NCBI GenBank assembly: GCA_963804045.1
Contig: CAWDOR010000033.1
Location: 1-64,000 of the forward strand
Reading direction: 5' to 3'
Length of the DNA stretch: 64,000 bases
DNA from: Rhodoblastus sp963804045
GTDB lineage: Bacteria; Pseudomonadota; Alphaproteobacteria; Rhizobiales; Beijerinckiaceae
The position numbers and the translations under genes were made by a program. Numbering within the stretch: the stretch's first letter is position 1; the number at the start of each line of letters is the position of its first letter. The notes beneath the pieces are model-generated. The model was not told the DNA's origin. It ran no database searches and saw only the letters and a list, made by a program, of their open reading frames with translations. Below, piece by piece: positions 49,819 through 57,843 of this stretch.

Positions 49819-51597
49819 ATGAATATTTTCGCCGAATTCCACGCCCGCATCGCCGCTCTGCTCAGCCGGATGGCGGAGGAGGGCCGTCTGCCCCCGGGGC
49901 TCGACGCCGCGCGTTTCGTCGTCGAGCCGCCGCGCGACGCCAGCATGGGCGATCTCGCCTGCAACGCCGCCATGGTCTTCGCCAAGGAAGCCAAAAGCTT
50001 TTTCGCCAATCCCCGGCAATTGGCGATGGAGCTTGCGGCGGCGCTGGCCGATTTCGACGATGTCGCCCAGGCCGAAGTCGCCGGACCCGGTTTTTTGAAC
50101 ATCCGCCTGAAGCCGGAGGTCTACGCCAAAGTTCTCGCCGCCGTGCTGACCGAGGGCAAAAATTTCGGCCGGGGCGCCTCGGGGCGGGTCGGCGCGAAAA
50201 AGGTCAATGTCGAATTTGTCTCGGCCAATCCCACCGGGCCCATGCATGTCGGCCACGGCCGCGGCGCGGTGTTCGGCGACGCGCTCGCCGGCCTGATGGA
50301 ATTCGCGGGCTCGCAGGTGACGCGCGAATATTACATCAATGACGCCGGCGCCCAGGTCGATGTTTTGGCCCGCTCGGCCTATTTGCGCTATCGCGAGGCG
50401 CTGGGCGAGGCCGTGACCATTCCCGAGGGCCTCTATCCCGGCGATTACCTCAAACCCGTGGGCGCGGCGCTGGCCGAAAAATTTGGCGCGGCGCTCAGGG
50501 ACAAGCCCGAGGCCGAATGGCTGCCGGCGCTGCGCGACGCCTCCATCGACGCGATGATGGCGATGATCCGCGACGATCTCGCCGCGCTCAACATCGCCCA
50601 TGAGGTCTTCTTCTCCGAGCGCAGCCTGCATGAGAAGAAAAACGGCGTTTCCGACGTTGACGCCGCGCTTGAGGAATTGCGCGCCAAGGGATTGATCTAC
50701 GAAGGAAGATTGCCTCCACCAAAAGGTCAGCTTCCCGAGGATTGGGAGGATCGCGAGCAGACCCTGTTCCGCTCGACGCAATTCGGCGACGACGTCGATC
50801 GTCCGCTGAAGAAATCCGACGGCGCTTTCACCTATTTCGCCTCGGACATCGCCTATCACCGCAAGAAAATCGAGGCCGGCTACGATGTGCTGGTCGATGT
50901 CTGGGGCGCCGACCATGGCGGCTATGTCAAGCGCATGAGCGCGGCGGTCCAGGCGCTCTCGGGCGGCTCTTGCGCGCTGGACGTCAAGCTCTGCCAGATG
51001 GTCAAGCTGATGCGCGACGGCGAGCCGGTGAAAATGTCGAAACGCTCCGGCGATTTCGTCACGCTGCGCGAAGTTGTCGATGAAGTCGGCGTCGACGCCG
51101 TGCGCTTCATCATGTTGACGCGCAAAAACGACGCGCCGCTGGAGTTCGATCTCGCCAAGGTGATCGAGCAATCCAAGGATAATCCGGTTTTTTACGTGCA
51201 ATATGCTTATGCGCGCTGCGCCTCGGTGCTGCGTCAGGCGCTCGCCGCCCTGCCGGACCTGGATGTCGCGCCCGCCGCGCTGATTAACGCCGATCTGGCT
51301 CTGCTTGAAGATGAGGGCGAGCAGGGGCTGATCAAATATCTGGCGCAATATCCGCGCGTTATCGAAAGCGCCGCGACGGCGCATGAGCCGCATCGGCTGG
51401 CTTTTTACCTGCACGAACTCGCGTCTTTTTTCCATTCGCACTGGAATCGCGGTAAAGATCATCCCCAATTACGCTTTGTTAATCAAGATCGAAGAGAGTT
51501 GACTGGCGCCAGGATCGCTCTTGTGACAGGGTTAATGAATGTTCTGGCGTCTGGATTGTCTGTGTTGGGTGTGAACGCGCCGGAAGAGATGCGCTGA
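49819..51597 (+). CDS. argS: Arginyl-tRNA synthetase
   Basis: 592 aa. N-terminal Add-1 domain, then class I core with VSANPTGPMHVGHGRGAVFGD (HVGH), YYINDAGAQVD, FAYRSDI-type ASDIAYHRKKIEAGYDVLVDVWGADHGGY, and VKMSKRSGDFVTL (KMSKS). C-terminal DALR anticodon-binding domain (VQYAYARCASVLRQA; RLAFYLHELASFFHSHWNRG). It heads the argS-SPOR-nagZ-scpAB group conserved in alphaproteobacteria; the dgt gene often found upstream is absent, replaced by transposon debris. Confidence 0.98.
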   Translation: MNIFAEFHARIAALLSRMAEEGRLPPGLDAARFVVEPPRDASMGDLACNAAMVFAKEAKSFFANPRQLAMELAAALADFDDVAQAEVAGPGFLNIRLKPEVYAKVLAAVLTEGKNFGRGASGRVGAKKVNVEFVSANPTGPMHVGHGRGAVFGDALAGLMEFAGSQVTREYYINDAGAQVDVLARSAYLRYREALGEAVTIPEGLYPGDYLKPVGAALAEKFGAALRDKPEAEWLPALRDASIDAMMAMIRDDLAALNIAHEVFFSERSLHEKKNGVSDVDAALEELRAKGLIYEGRLPPPKGQLPEDWEDREQTLFRSTQFGDDVDRPLKKSDGAFTYFASDIAYHRKKIEAGYDVLVDVWGADHGGYVKRMSAAVQALSGGSCALDVKLCQMVKLMRDGEPVKMSKRSGDFVTLREVVDEVGVDAVRFIMLTRKNDAPLEFDLAKVIEQSKDNPVFYVQYAYARCASVLRQALAALPDLDVAPAALINADLALLEDEGEQGLIKYLAQYPRVIESAATAHEPHRLAFYLHELASFFHSHWNRGKDHPQLRFVNQDRRELTGARIALVTGLMNVLASGLSVLGVNAPEEMR

Positions 51598-51648
51598 TTT
51601 TCAGCTTCCTCCGTCCCCGGCGTTTTCGAGTTGCGCGAGGGGTTGGTC

Positions 51649-52989
51649 ATGGGTGAGTTCGCCGCCAAATATCGTCCGGAATTGGATCTGGACGAATTCG
51701 AACGCCGGCTGCGCGCCGCCGCCGCGCCGTCGCAGCGCCCGGCCGCCAGCGCCGCGCCCGCCGCCGATCCGCTCGCCGAACTCGCCCGTCTGGTTGGCGG
51801 CGCCGGCGAAGGCCGCCAGGATCCTTTCGAGGCTCTGTTCCGCGCCCAGAAAGCTGTAGCGGAAACCCAGGCGTCTCATGAGGCGCGGCTCGAGGCGCCT
51901 CACGAGCCCTATTTCGCCGAACATCCGGCCGCCGCGCCGCAGGCGCCGGCCATGCCCCAGGCCGAGGCTTTCGCCGCCGATCCGCGTCTTTACGCCGAAT
52001 CCGATCCCTATTGGGCGGAAGAGCCCGCGCCCGCTACGGAAGACCGCTGGGCGCAGGCCGGCGATTACGCGCGCCAGCCCGAGGCCTATGCCGCCCAGGG
52101 CGCCGATTACGCCGCGCCGGCGAGCGGCGCCAGCCGCAAGGTCGTCTACGGCATGGCCGCCGTTCTGCTCGGCGGCGTGGCGCTGTTCGGCGCCGGGCTG
52201 ATGATGAAAAAGGGAAGCGCCAGCGGCGATGTGGTGACCATCCAGGCCGACGCCGATCCGGCCAGGATCAAGCCGGCCGCCCAGGAAAATTCTGGCGCCG
52301 CGTCGGGCCAGGCCCTGTTCGACCGCAAGGACGATAATGGCGGCGGCGCCGCCAAAGTCGTTTCCCATGTCGAGCAGCCCGCCGATCTCGCTACCGCCGC
52401 CAAGCAGGCCGGCGCCGCCAGCGTCGCGACTCCCGCCGTCCCGGCGGCCGCCGACGCCCAAGCGCAGGGCGATGGCGAGCTGATGCAGCCGAAAAAGGTC
52501 AAGACCGTCTCGGTGCGCGCCGATGGCTCGCTGCTGAACGGTCCCGCCGGCTCCGCCGCCAATCCCGCCGCGCCGCCGCGCAGCGCGCTGCCGAGCATGG
52601 TCGGCGGCTTCCCCGCCGCCGCGCCGGCGATTCCCGTGGCCAAACCCGCCGTGAAGCCCGCCGCCAAGCCTGTCGCCAAGCCCAAGCCTGTCGCCGCCGT
52701 CGCGCCGGCCGCGCCCGTCGCCCACGCCGTCGAACCCGCCGCCGCGGGCGGCTGGGCCGTGCAGCTCGCGGGAACGCCGACCGAAGCCGAGGCCCGCGCC
52801 GCCGCCGGCCGTTTCGCCGCCAAATATGGCGCGGCCTTGCAAGGCCATCAGCCGGCCTTTGTCGCGGCCCAGGTCGGCGAGCGCACCGTCTATCGCGTCC
52901 GCGTCGGCCATTTGAGCAAGGATTCGGCGGAAAGCATGTGCAACGCCATCAAGGGGCAGGGCGGCGCCTGCTTCATCGCCAAGAACTGA
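51649..52989 (+). CDS. SPOR-domain membrane protein
   Basis: 446 aa from the ATG at 51649 (GAGGGG upstream). A long proline/alanine-rich cytoplasmic part (about 1-165), one TM helix (KVVYGMAAVLLGGVALFGAGLMMKK, about 166-190), a low-complexity Pro/Ala/Lys periplasmic linker, and a C-terminal SPOR domain (GGWAVQLAGTPTEAEARAAAGRFAAKYG to YRVRVGHLSKDSAESMCNAIK, about 370-446). SPOR domains bind denuded septal peptidoglycan, so the protein probably localises to the division site. It lies 51 bp after argS. Confidence 0.9.
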   Translation: MGEFAAKYRPELDLDEFERRLRAAAAPSQRPAASAAPAADPLAELARLVGGAGEGRQDPFEALFRAQKAVAETQASHEARLEAPHEPYFAEHPAAAPQAPAMPQAEAFAADPRLYAESDPYWAEEPAPATEDRWAQAGDYARQPEAYAAQGADYAAPASGASRKVVYGMAAVLLGGVALFGAGLMMKKGSASGDVVTIQADADPARIKPAAQENSGAASGQALFDRKDDNGGGAAKVVSHVEQPADLATAAKQAGAASVATPAVPAAADAQAQGDGELMQPKKVKTVSVRADGSLLNGPAGSAANPAAPPRSALPSMVGGFPAAAPAIPVAKPAVKPAAKPVAKPKPVAAVAPAAPVAHAVEPAAAGGWAVQLAGTPTEAEARAAAGRFAAKYGAALQGHQPAFVAAQVGERTVYRVRVGHLSKDSAESMCNAIKGQGGACFIAKN

Positions 52990-53002
52990 TGGCCAAGACC
53001 TG

Positions 53003-54007
53003 ATGGCCTTCAAAGCCTTCATCGTCGGCTGCGCCGGCGCCTCATTGACCCCCGAGGAACGCGCCTTTTTCACGGAGGCGCGGCCCTGGGGGTTGATCCT
53101 GTTTCGCCGCAATGTCGAAAGTCCGGCGCAGATCAAGGCTTTGACCGATGATTTTCGCGCTCTGGTCGGCGCGCAAGCCGCCGTCCTGGTCGATCAGGAG
53201 GGCGGGCGCGTCCAAAGGCTGACCAATCCGCATTGGCCCGCCTATCCGGCGGCGGCCCGTTTCGGCGCGCTCGCCGAGGGCGAGGCGCTGGCCGAACTCT
53301 CGGCCCGGCTGATGGCCGAAGACCTGTTGCGGCTCGGCATCGACGTCGATTGCCTGCCGGTGCTCGACACGCCCGTCGAAGGCGCCCATGACGTGATCGG
53401 CGACCGGGCCTACGCCCGCGAGCCGGAAGCCGTGGCCCGGCTCGGCGCGGCGGCGGCGCGCGGCCTGGCGCGCGGCGGGGTGATGCCGGTGATGAAACAT
53501 ATTCCCGGCCATGGCCGCGCCTTCGCCGATTCCCACAAGGAATTGCCGGTGGTCTCCGCCAGCCGCGCCGAGCTGGTCCGCGATTTCGCCCCCTTCAAGG
53601 CCAATGTCGGCCTGCCCGCCGCCATGACCGCCCATGTGGTCTATCGAGCGCTCGATCCCACCGGCCCAGGAACGCAGTCGAAAACGGTGATTGGCGACAT
53701 TATTCGCGGCGAAATCGGTTTTGACGGGCTGCTGATGACCGACGATCTCTCCATGAAGGCTTTGACCGGCTCATTCCTTGAGCGCACGCAAAAATGCTTC
53801 GCCGCCGGCGTCGATCTGGCCTTGCATTGCAACGGCGATCTCGATGAAGCCCGCGCGGTGGCGGAAGCCTCGCCGGAATTGGCGGGCAGGGCGCTGGCGC
53901 GCGTAAATGCGGCGCGGGCTTATGTCGCGCGCGAGAAAGCCGCCGCGGGATTCGATGTGGCCGAGGCGCGTGAAAAACTGGCGAAAGCCTTGGCCGCGCT
54001 GGCCTGA
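53003..54007 (+). CDS. nagZ: Beta-N-acetylhexosaminidase
   Basis: 334 aa, GH3. LFRRNVESPAQIKALT, LVDQEGGRVQRL, and the catalytic GVMPVMKHIPGHGRAFADSHKELP (His/Asp loop that acts as general acid-base) and LLMTDDLSMKAL with the nucleophile Asp. It removes GlcNAc from recycled muropeptides in the cytoplasm. The start lies 13 bp after the SPOR gene stop. No signal peptide. Confidence 0.96.
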   Translation: MAFKAFIVGCAGASLTPEERAFFTEARPWGLILFRRNVESPAQIKALTDDFRALVGAQAAVLVDQEGGRVQRLTNPHWPAYPAAARFGALAEGEALAELSARLMAEDLLRLGIDVDCLPVLDTPVEGAHDVIGDRAYAREPEAVARLGAAAARGLARGGVMPVMKHIPGHGRAFADSHKELPVVSASRAELVRDFAPFKANVGLPAAMTAHVVYRALDPTGPGTQSKTVIGDIIRGEIGFDGLLMTDDLSMKALTGSFLERTQKCFAAGVDLALHCNGDLDEARAVAEASPELAGRALARVNAARAYVAREKAAAGFDVAEAREKLAKALAALA

Positions 54008-54123
54008 ACGCGGCCAAAACCCTGTTTCTCCTGTGGACTTGGCGCCTGAAAGACACTCCGCCCTTGCGGTGAGAGCCCGATTCACCCAATTTTAACCGAG
54101 GTGATTTGATTCGGCGGAGCGGC

Positions 54124-54930
54124 ATGGCGCTAACGGGCGACGAGCAGGGGTTTGAGGCTTTCGAGGACGATGGGGAAAAAGCTTTCCGCGTCGATCTCGA
54201 CGGCTATGAAGGTCCGCTCGACCTGCTGCTCGACCTCGCGCGCCGCCAGAAGGTCGATCTGGCCAGAATCTCCGTGCTGGCGCTGGCCGAGCAATATTTG
54301 CGCTTCATCGAGGAGGCGCGCCGCGTCCGCCTGGAGCTGGCCGCCGATTATCTGGTGATGGCCGCCTGGCTCGCCTATCTCAAATCGCGGCTGCTGCTGC
54401 CCGCGCCGCCCAAGACCGACGAACCCGACGCGGCCATGCTCGCCGCCAATCTCGCCGAAAGGCTGAAGCGGCTGCAAGCGATCCGCGCCGCCGCCGAGCT
54501 GCTGCGCGAGCGCCCGCAAATGGGCCGCGACCTGTTCCCGCGCGGCGCGCCTGAGGGCGTCGACATCGTCAATGCGCCGCTCTATCAGGCCAGCCTGTTC
54601 GATCTGCTCACGGCCTACGCCCGGCAAAGGCAGAAACATGCCCTGTCGCACGTCTCCTTCAAGACGCGGCAGGTCTGGTCGCTGGCGGAGGCGCGCGAGG
54701 CGCTGGAGCGCATTCTCGGCATGGCCGTGGAATGGACGGCGCTGGACAATTTCCTCATCTCTTGGGTCGCGACGCCCGCCCAGGCGCGCACCGTGCGCGC
54801 CTCGACCTTTTCCGCGACGCTGGAGCTGGTCAAGGAAGGCGTGATCGACCTGCGCCAGGACCGCGCCTTCGCGCCGATCTGGCTGCGCCGCAGGGAGCCG
54901 GAGCCGCCGCCCGCTCTGGCCGCCGAATAG
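54124..54930 (+). CDS. scpA: Segregation and condensation protein A
   Basis: 268 aa from the ATG at 54124 (GGAG). The kleisin signature FRVDLDGYEGPLDLLLDLARRQKVDLARISVLALAEQYL opens the protein; the C-terminal winged helix (VRASTFSATLELVKEGVIDLRQDRAFAPIWLR) closes it. ScpA bridges the SMC heads with ScpB during chromosome condensation. scpB follows after 102 bp containing a hairpin. Confidence 0.96.
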   Translation: MALTGDEQGFEAFEDDGEKAFRVDLDGYEGPLDLLLDLARRQKVDLARISVLALAEQYLRFIEEARRVRLELAADYLVMAAWLAYLKSRLLLPAPPKTDEPDAAMLAANLAERLKRLQAIRAAAELLRERPQMGRDLFPRGAPEGVDIVNAPLYQASLFDLLTAYARQRQKHALSHVSFKTRQVWSLAEAREALERILGMAVEWTALDNFLISWVATPAQARTVRASTFSATLELVKEGVIDLRQDRAFAPIWLRRREPEPPPALAAE

Positions 54931-54997
54931 GAGCCGACAGTTTTTCGGTGACGAGAAGCTGTCAGGAACGAAGTGACGCCGAGCGCGTGCGAGGGGC

Positions 54998-55022
54998 GCC
55001 GATCCCGCGCAGTGGGATCGGC
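54998..55022 (+). promoter_or_regulatory. Hairpin directly upstream of the scpB ribosome site
   Basis: Nine-base arms GCCGATCCC (54998-55006) and GGGATCGGC (55014-55022) with a 7-base loop, ending one base before the GGAGAG ribosome site of scpB. There is no T run, so it is not a classical terminator; translation control or RNA stabilisation is possible. Confidence 0.5.
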
Positions 55023-55032
55023 AGGAGAGAAA

Positions 55033-55770
55033 ATGCCCGAGCAAAAACCCCTCTTCGATCTGCGCGCCGCCGACGCGGTCTCGCATCTGGCCAAGGAAAC
55101 GCCCGATGAGGCGCAGCGCGAGCATATGCGCCTGTGCGAGGCGCTGATTTTCGCGGCGGAGGAGCCGCTGGACGAAGCGGAAATGGCCAAGCGCCTGCCG
55201 GAAGGCGCCGATCTGCCAAAGGCGCTGGCCTATCTCAAGGCCGAATATTTTGGACGCGGGGTGAATTTGGTTCGGGTCGGCAAGAAATGGATGTTCCGCA
55301 CCGCCGCCGATCTCGCCTGGGCCTTGCAGCGCGAACAGGTCGAGCCAAAAAAGCTGTCGCGCGCCGCCATGGAGACCCTGGCGATCGTCGCCTATCACCA
55401 GCCCGCCACCCGCGCCGAAATCGAGGATATTCGCGGCGTGGCGCTGTCCAAGGGCACCATGGACGTGCTGCTGGAGACCGGCTGGGTGCGGCTGCGCGGC
55501 CGGCGCCGCGCGCCGGGGCGTCCGGTCACCTATGGCACCACCGACAGGTTCCTGTTGCATTTCGGCCTGGAGCAGATTTCCGACCTGCCGGGCCTCGACG
55601 ATCTCAAGGCCGCCGGCCTGTTCGACGGCCGCCTGCCCAAGGGCTTCGGCGTGCCCCGGCCCAATGACGATTCCGCGCTGGCCGAGGACGAGGAGCCGCT
55701 GGGCGAGGAGCCGCTGGCCGAGGCCTTCGCCTCCGACCTGCCCGAGGGCGAGGACGGCGGCGACGCCTGA
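55033..55770 (+). CDS. scpB: Segregation and condensation protein B
   Basis: 245 aa from the ATG at 55033. Two winged helices: LCEALIFAAEEPLDEAEMAKRLP and the second with KLSRAAMETLAIVAYHQPATRAEIEDIRGVALSKGTMDVLLETGWVRLRGRRRAPGRPVTYGTTDRFLLHFGL, the classic ScpB block. An acidic tail (DEEPLGEEPLAEAFASDLPEGEDGG) follows. In related genomes tatABC comes next, but here a chemoreceptor gene follows. Confidence 0.96.
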   Translation: MPEQKPLFDLRAADAVSHLAKETPDEAQREHMRLCEALIFAAEEPLDEAEMAKRLPEGADLPKALAYLKAEYFGRGVNLVRVGKKWMFRTAADLAWALQREQVEPKKLSRAAMETLAIVAYHQPATRAEIEDIRGVALSKGTMDVLLETGWVRLRGRRRAPGRPVTYGTTDRFLLHFGLEQISDLPGLDDLKAAGLFDGRLPKGFGVPRPNDDSALAEDEEPLGEEPLAEAFASDLPEGEDGGDA

Positions 55771-55870
55771 ATCCGGTCTGAAAGCGCGCTGACAGCCTCG
55801 GGCAAGCGAACGGGCGGAGAATGACCCCATTGGAACGGCCCGTATTCGGGCGCCAAAAAATGGGGCGGGC

Positions 55871-57841
55871 ATGCGGAAATTGCACATCAATTTGTCGCTG
55901 GCGGCGAAAATCGTCGCGGCGATCATGATTTTAGGCTGCGCCATGAATTCGGGCGCCTCCTATTTCAGTTTCAGCCAGCTCAAGGTCGGCGGACCCGTCT
56001 ATCAGCGGGTGGTGCTGGGCAAGGATCTGGTCGCCGACATCCTGCCGCCGCCGGAATATCTGGTCGAGGCCTATCTCGAAGCCAATCTGGTCTATGACGA
56101 GCCGGCGCGCCTCGCCGAGCATCGCGCCCGCCTGACCCAGTTGCGCAAGGATTATGATGAACGCCACGCCTATTGGGCGGCACAGGAGCTCGACCCCACC
56201 GTGCGCGATCTGCTGCTCAAAAGCGCCGACGCCCCGGCGCAGCGGTTTTGGGCCACGATCTTCGATAAATTCCTGCCGGCGCTGGAGCGCGACGCGCGCG
56301 GCGAGGCGGAGGCGGCGTTCAAGGAACTTGGCGTCACCTATGGCGAACATCGCGCGGCCATCGACAAATTGGTGGTCGAAACCAATCGCTTCACCGCGGA
56401 TATCGAGGCCCAGGCGGGTTCCGACGACCGATGGATGACGGTGCTGATGGCGTTTTTCGCGCTCTCGGCCTTCGCCGTGACCTACGCGGCCTATCTCGGC
56501 GTGGTCAAGCTGATCGTCCGTCCGGTCGGCGGCGTCACCGAGGTCATGAGCCGCATGGCCGCCGGCGATCTGCCCGAACATGTGCCCTATCGCGAGCGTC
56601 CCGACGAGATCGGCGACATGGGCCGCGCCATGGAAATCTTCCTCTGCAACGAGCAGGATCGCCAGCGTCTCGCCCGCACCGAGAAATTGACTCGCGAGCG
56701 GGAAATCGCCCGCCAGGAGCAATTGCAGACCAAGGTCCGGGAGTTTTCCGCCGACATCGGCGCCAGCGTCGCCTCGCTGGGCGATCAGACCGGCGCCATG
56801 CGCAGCGCCTCGGCCGCGCTCAACGCCGACGCCGCCAGCGTCAAGCACGACGCGCAGAACGCCGCGCAGGCCTCGAGCGGGGCGGCGAGCAATTCCCAGG
56901 CGGTCGCCGCCGCCACCGTGCAGCTCGAAGCCTCGATCCGCGAAATCGCGGCCCAGGCGGAGCGCGCCCGGGACATTGTCGATTCCACGGCGGAAGTCGC
57001 CGCCGGGGCCTGCCGCGATGTCGAGGGCCTGAGCGAATCCTCGCGGCAGATCGATTCCATTCTCGATCTGATCCGCACCATCGCCGGGCGCACCAATCTG
57101 CTGGCGCTCAACGCCACGATCGAGGCGGCGCGGGCCGGCGAGGCCGGACGCGGCTTCGCCGTCGTCGCCAATGAGGTCAAGGCGCTGTCGGAACAGACCG
57201 GGCGCGCCGTGGACGAGATCGTCGCGCAGATCGGCCAGATGCACCAGAGCACCGGCGCGGCGGTTTCGGCGATTTCCGCCATCAATGGCAAGGTCGACGA
57301 CATCAGGGAAATGACCCAGGCGATCGCCGACGCCGTGTCGCAGCAGGAGGAGGCGACCGGCGAAATCGCCCAGAACGTCACGCTGGCCGCCGAACGCAGC
57401 GAGGAGGCCGCGCATAATGTTCAGGCGGTCTCGGTCACGGCGGAAAAGACCGACGCCCAGGCCGGCCGGCTCGCCAGCGTCTCTGAGACCCTGACCCAAG
57501 CGGCGTCGCGCATCAGCCAGGCGATGGAGGCTTTTGTCGCCGTGGTGCAGACCGATCTTCAGGAACGTCGCTCCGCCCTGCGCCAGAGCGTCAACGCCCG
57601 CGTCGAAATCGAGGTCGGGGGCCGCCGCATGACGGTCCATATGCAGGACATCAGCCTTACCGGGCTGAAGGTGGTCGGCGACTATGGCTTCAAGACCGGC
57701 GAGCGCGCGACGGTCTTCGTCGAAGGGCAGGCGGTGGCGGCCCAGGCGGTCTGGGCCGAGGGCGAGTTGTGCGGGCTGCAATTTGTCACGCCGCTGGCCA
57801 GCCTGCCGCCCAGCTACGTTTTGCTGACCCAGGCGGCCTAG
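55871..57841 (+). CDS. Methyl-accepting chemotaxis protein with C-terminal PilZ domain
   Basis: 656 aa. TM1 about residues 8-30, a four-helix periplasmic domain (about 35-178), TM2 about 185-210, HAMP (VRPVGGVTEVMSRMAAGDLPEHVPYRERPDEIGDM), and the signalling domain with the hairpin tip RTIAGRTNLLALNATIEAARAGEAGRGFAVVANEVK. After about residue 560 a PilZ domain follows: QERRSALRQSVNARVEIEV (basic switch) and MQDISLTGLKV (DxSxxG). It should signal to CheA/CheW while sensing c-di-GMP. No che gene is nearby. Confidence 0.93.
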   Translation: MRKLHINLSLAAKIVAAIMILGCAMNSGASYFSFSQLKVGGPVYQRVVLGKDLVADILPPPEYLVEAYLEANLVYDEPARLAEHRARLTQLRKDYDERHAYWAAQELDPTVRDLLLKSADAPAQRFWATIFDKFLPALERDARGEAEAAFKELGVTYGEHRAAIDKLVVETNRFTADIEAQAGSDDRWMTVLMAFFALSAFAVTYAAYLGVVKLIVRPVGGVTEVMSRMAAGDLPEHVPYRERPDEIGDMGRAMEIFLCNEQDRQRLARTEKLTREREIARQEQLQTKVREFSADIGASVASLGDQTGAMRSASAALNADAASVKHDAQNAAQASSGAASNSQAVAAATVQLEASIREIAAQAERARDIVDSTAEVAAGACRDVEGLSESSRQIDSILDLIRTIAGRTNLLALNATIEAARAGEAGRGFAVVANEVKALSEQTGRAVDEIVAQIGQMHQSTGAAVSAISAINGKVDDIREMTQAIADAVSQQEEATGEIAQNVTLAAERSEEAAHNVQAVSVTAEKTDAQAGRLASVSETLTQAASRISQAMEAFVAVVQTDLQERRSALRQSVNARVEIEVGGRRMTVHMQDISLTGLKVVGDYGFKTGERATVFVEGQAVAAQAVWAEGELCGLQFVTPLASLPPSYVLLTQAA

Positions 57842-57843
57842 TC

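Noticed and set aside
54130..55944. 604-codon leftward open frame
   Set aside because: Antisense to scpA and scpB together; composition is a GC-skew artefact.
55931..57781. 616-codon leftward open frame
   Set aside because: Antisense to the chemoreceptor gene, which has a complete signalling domain.
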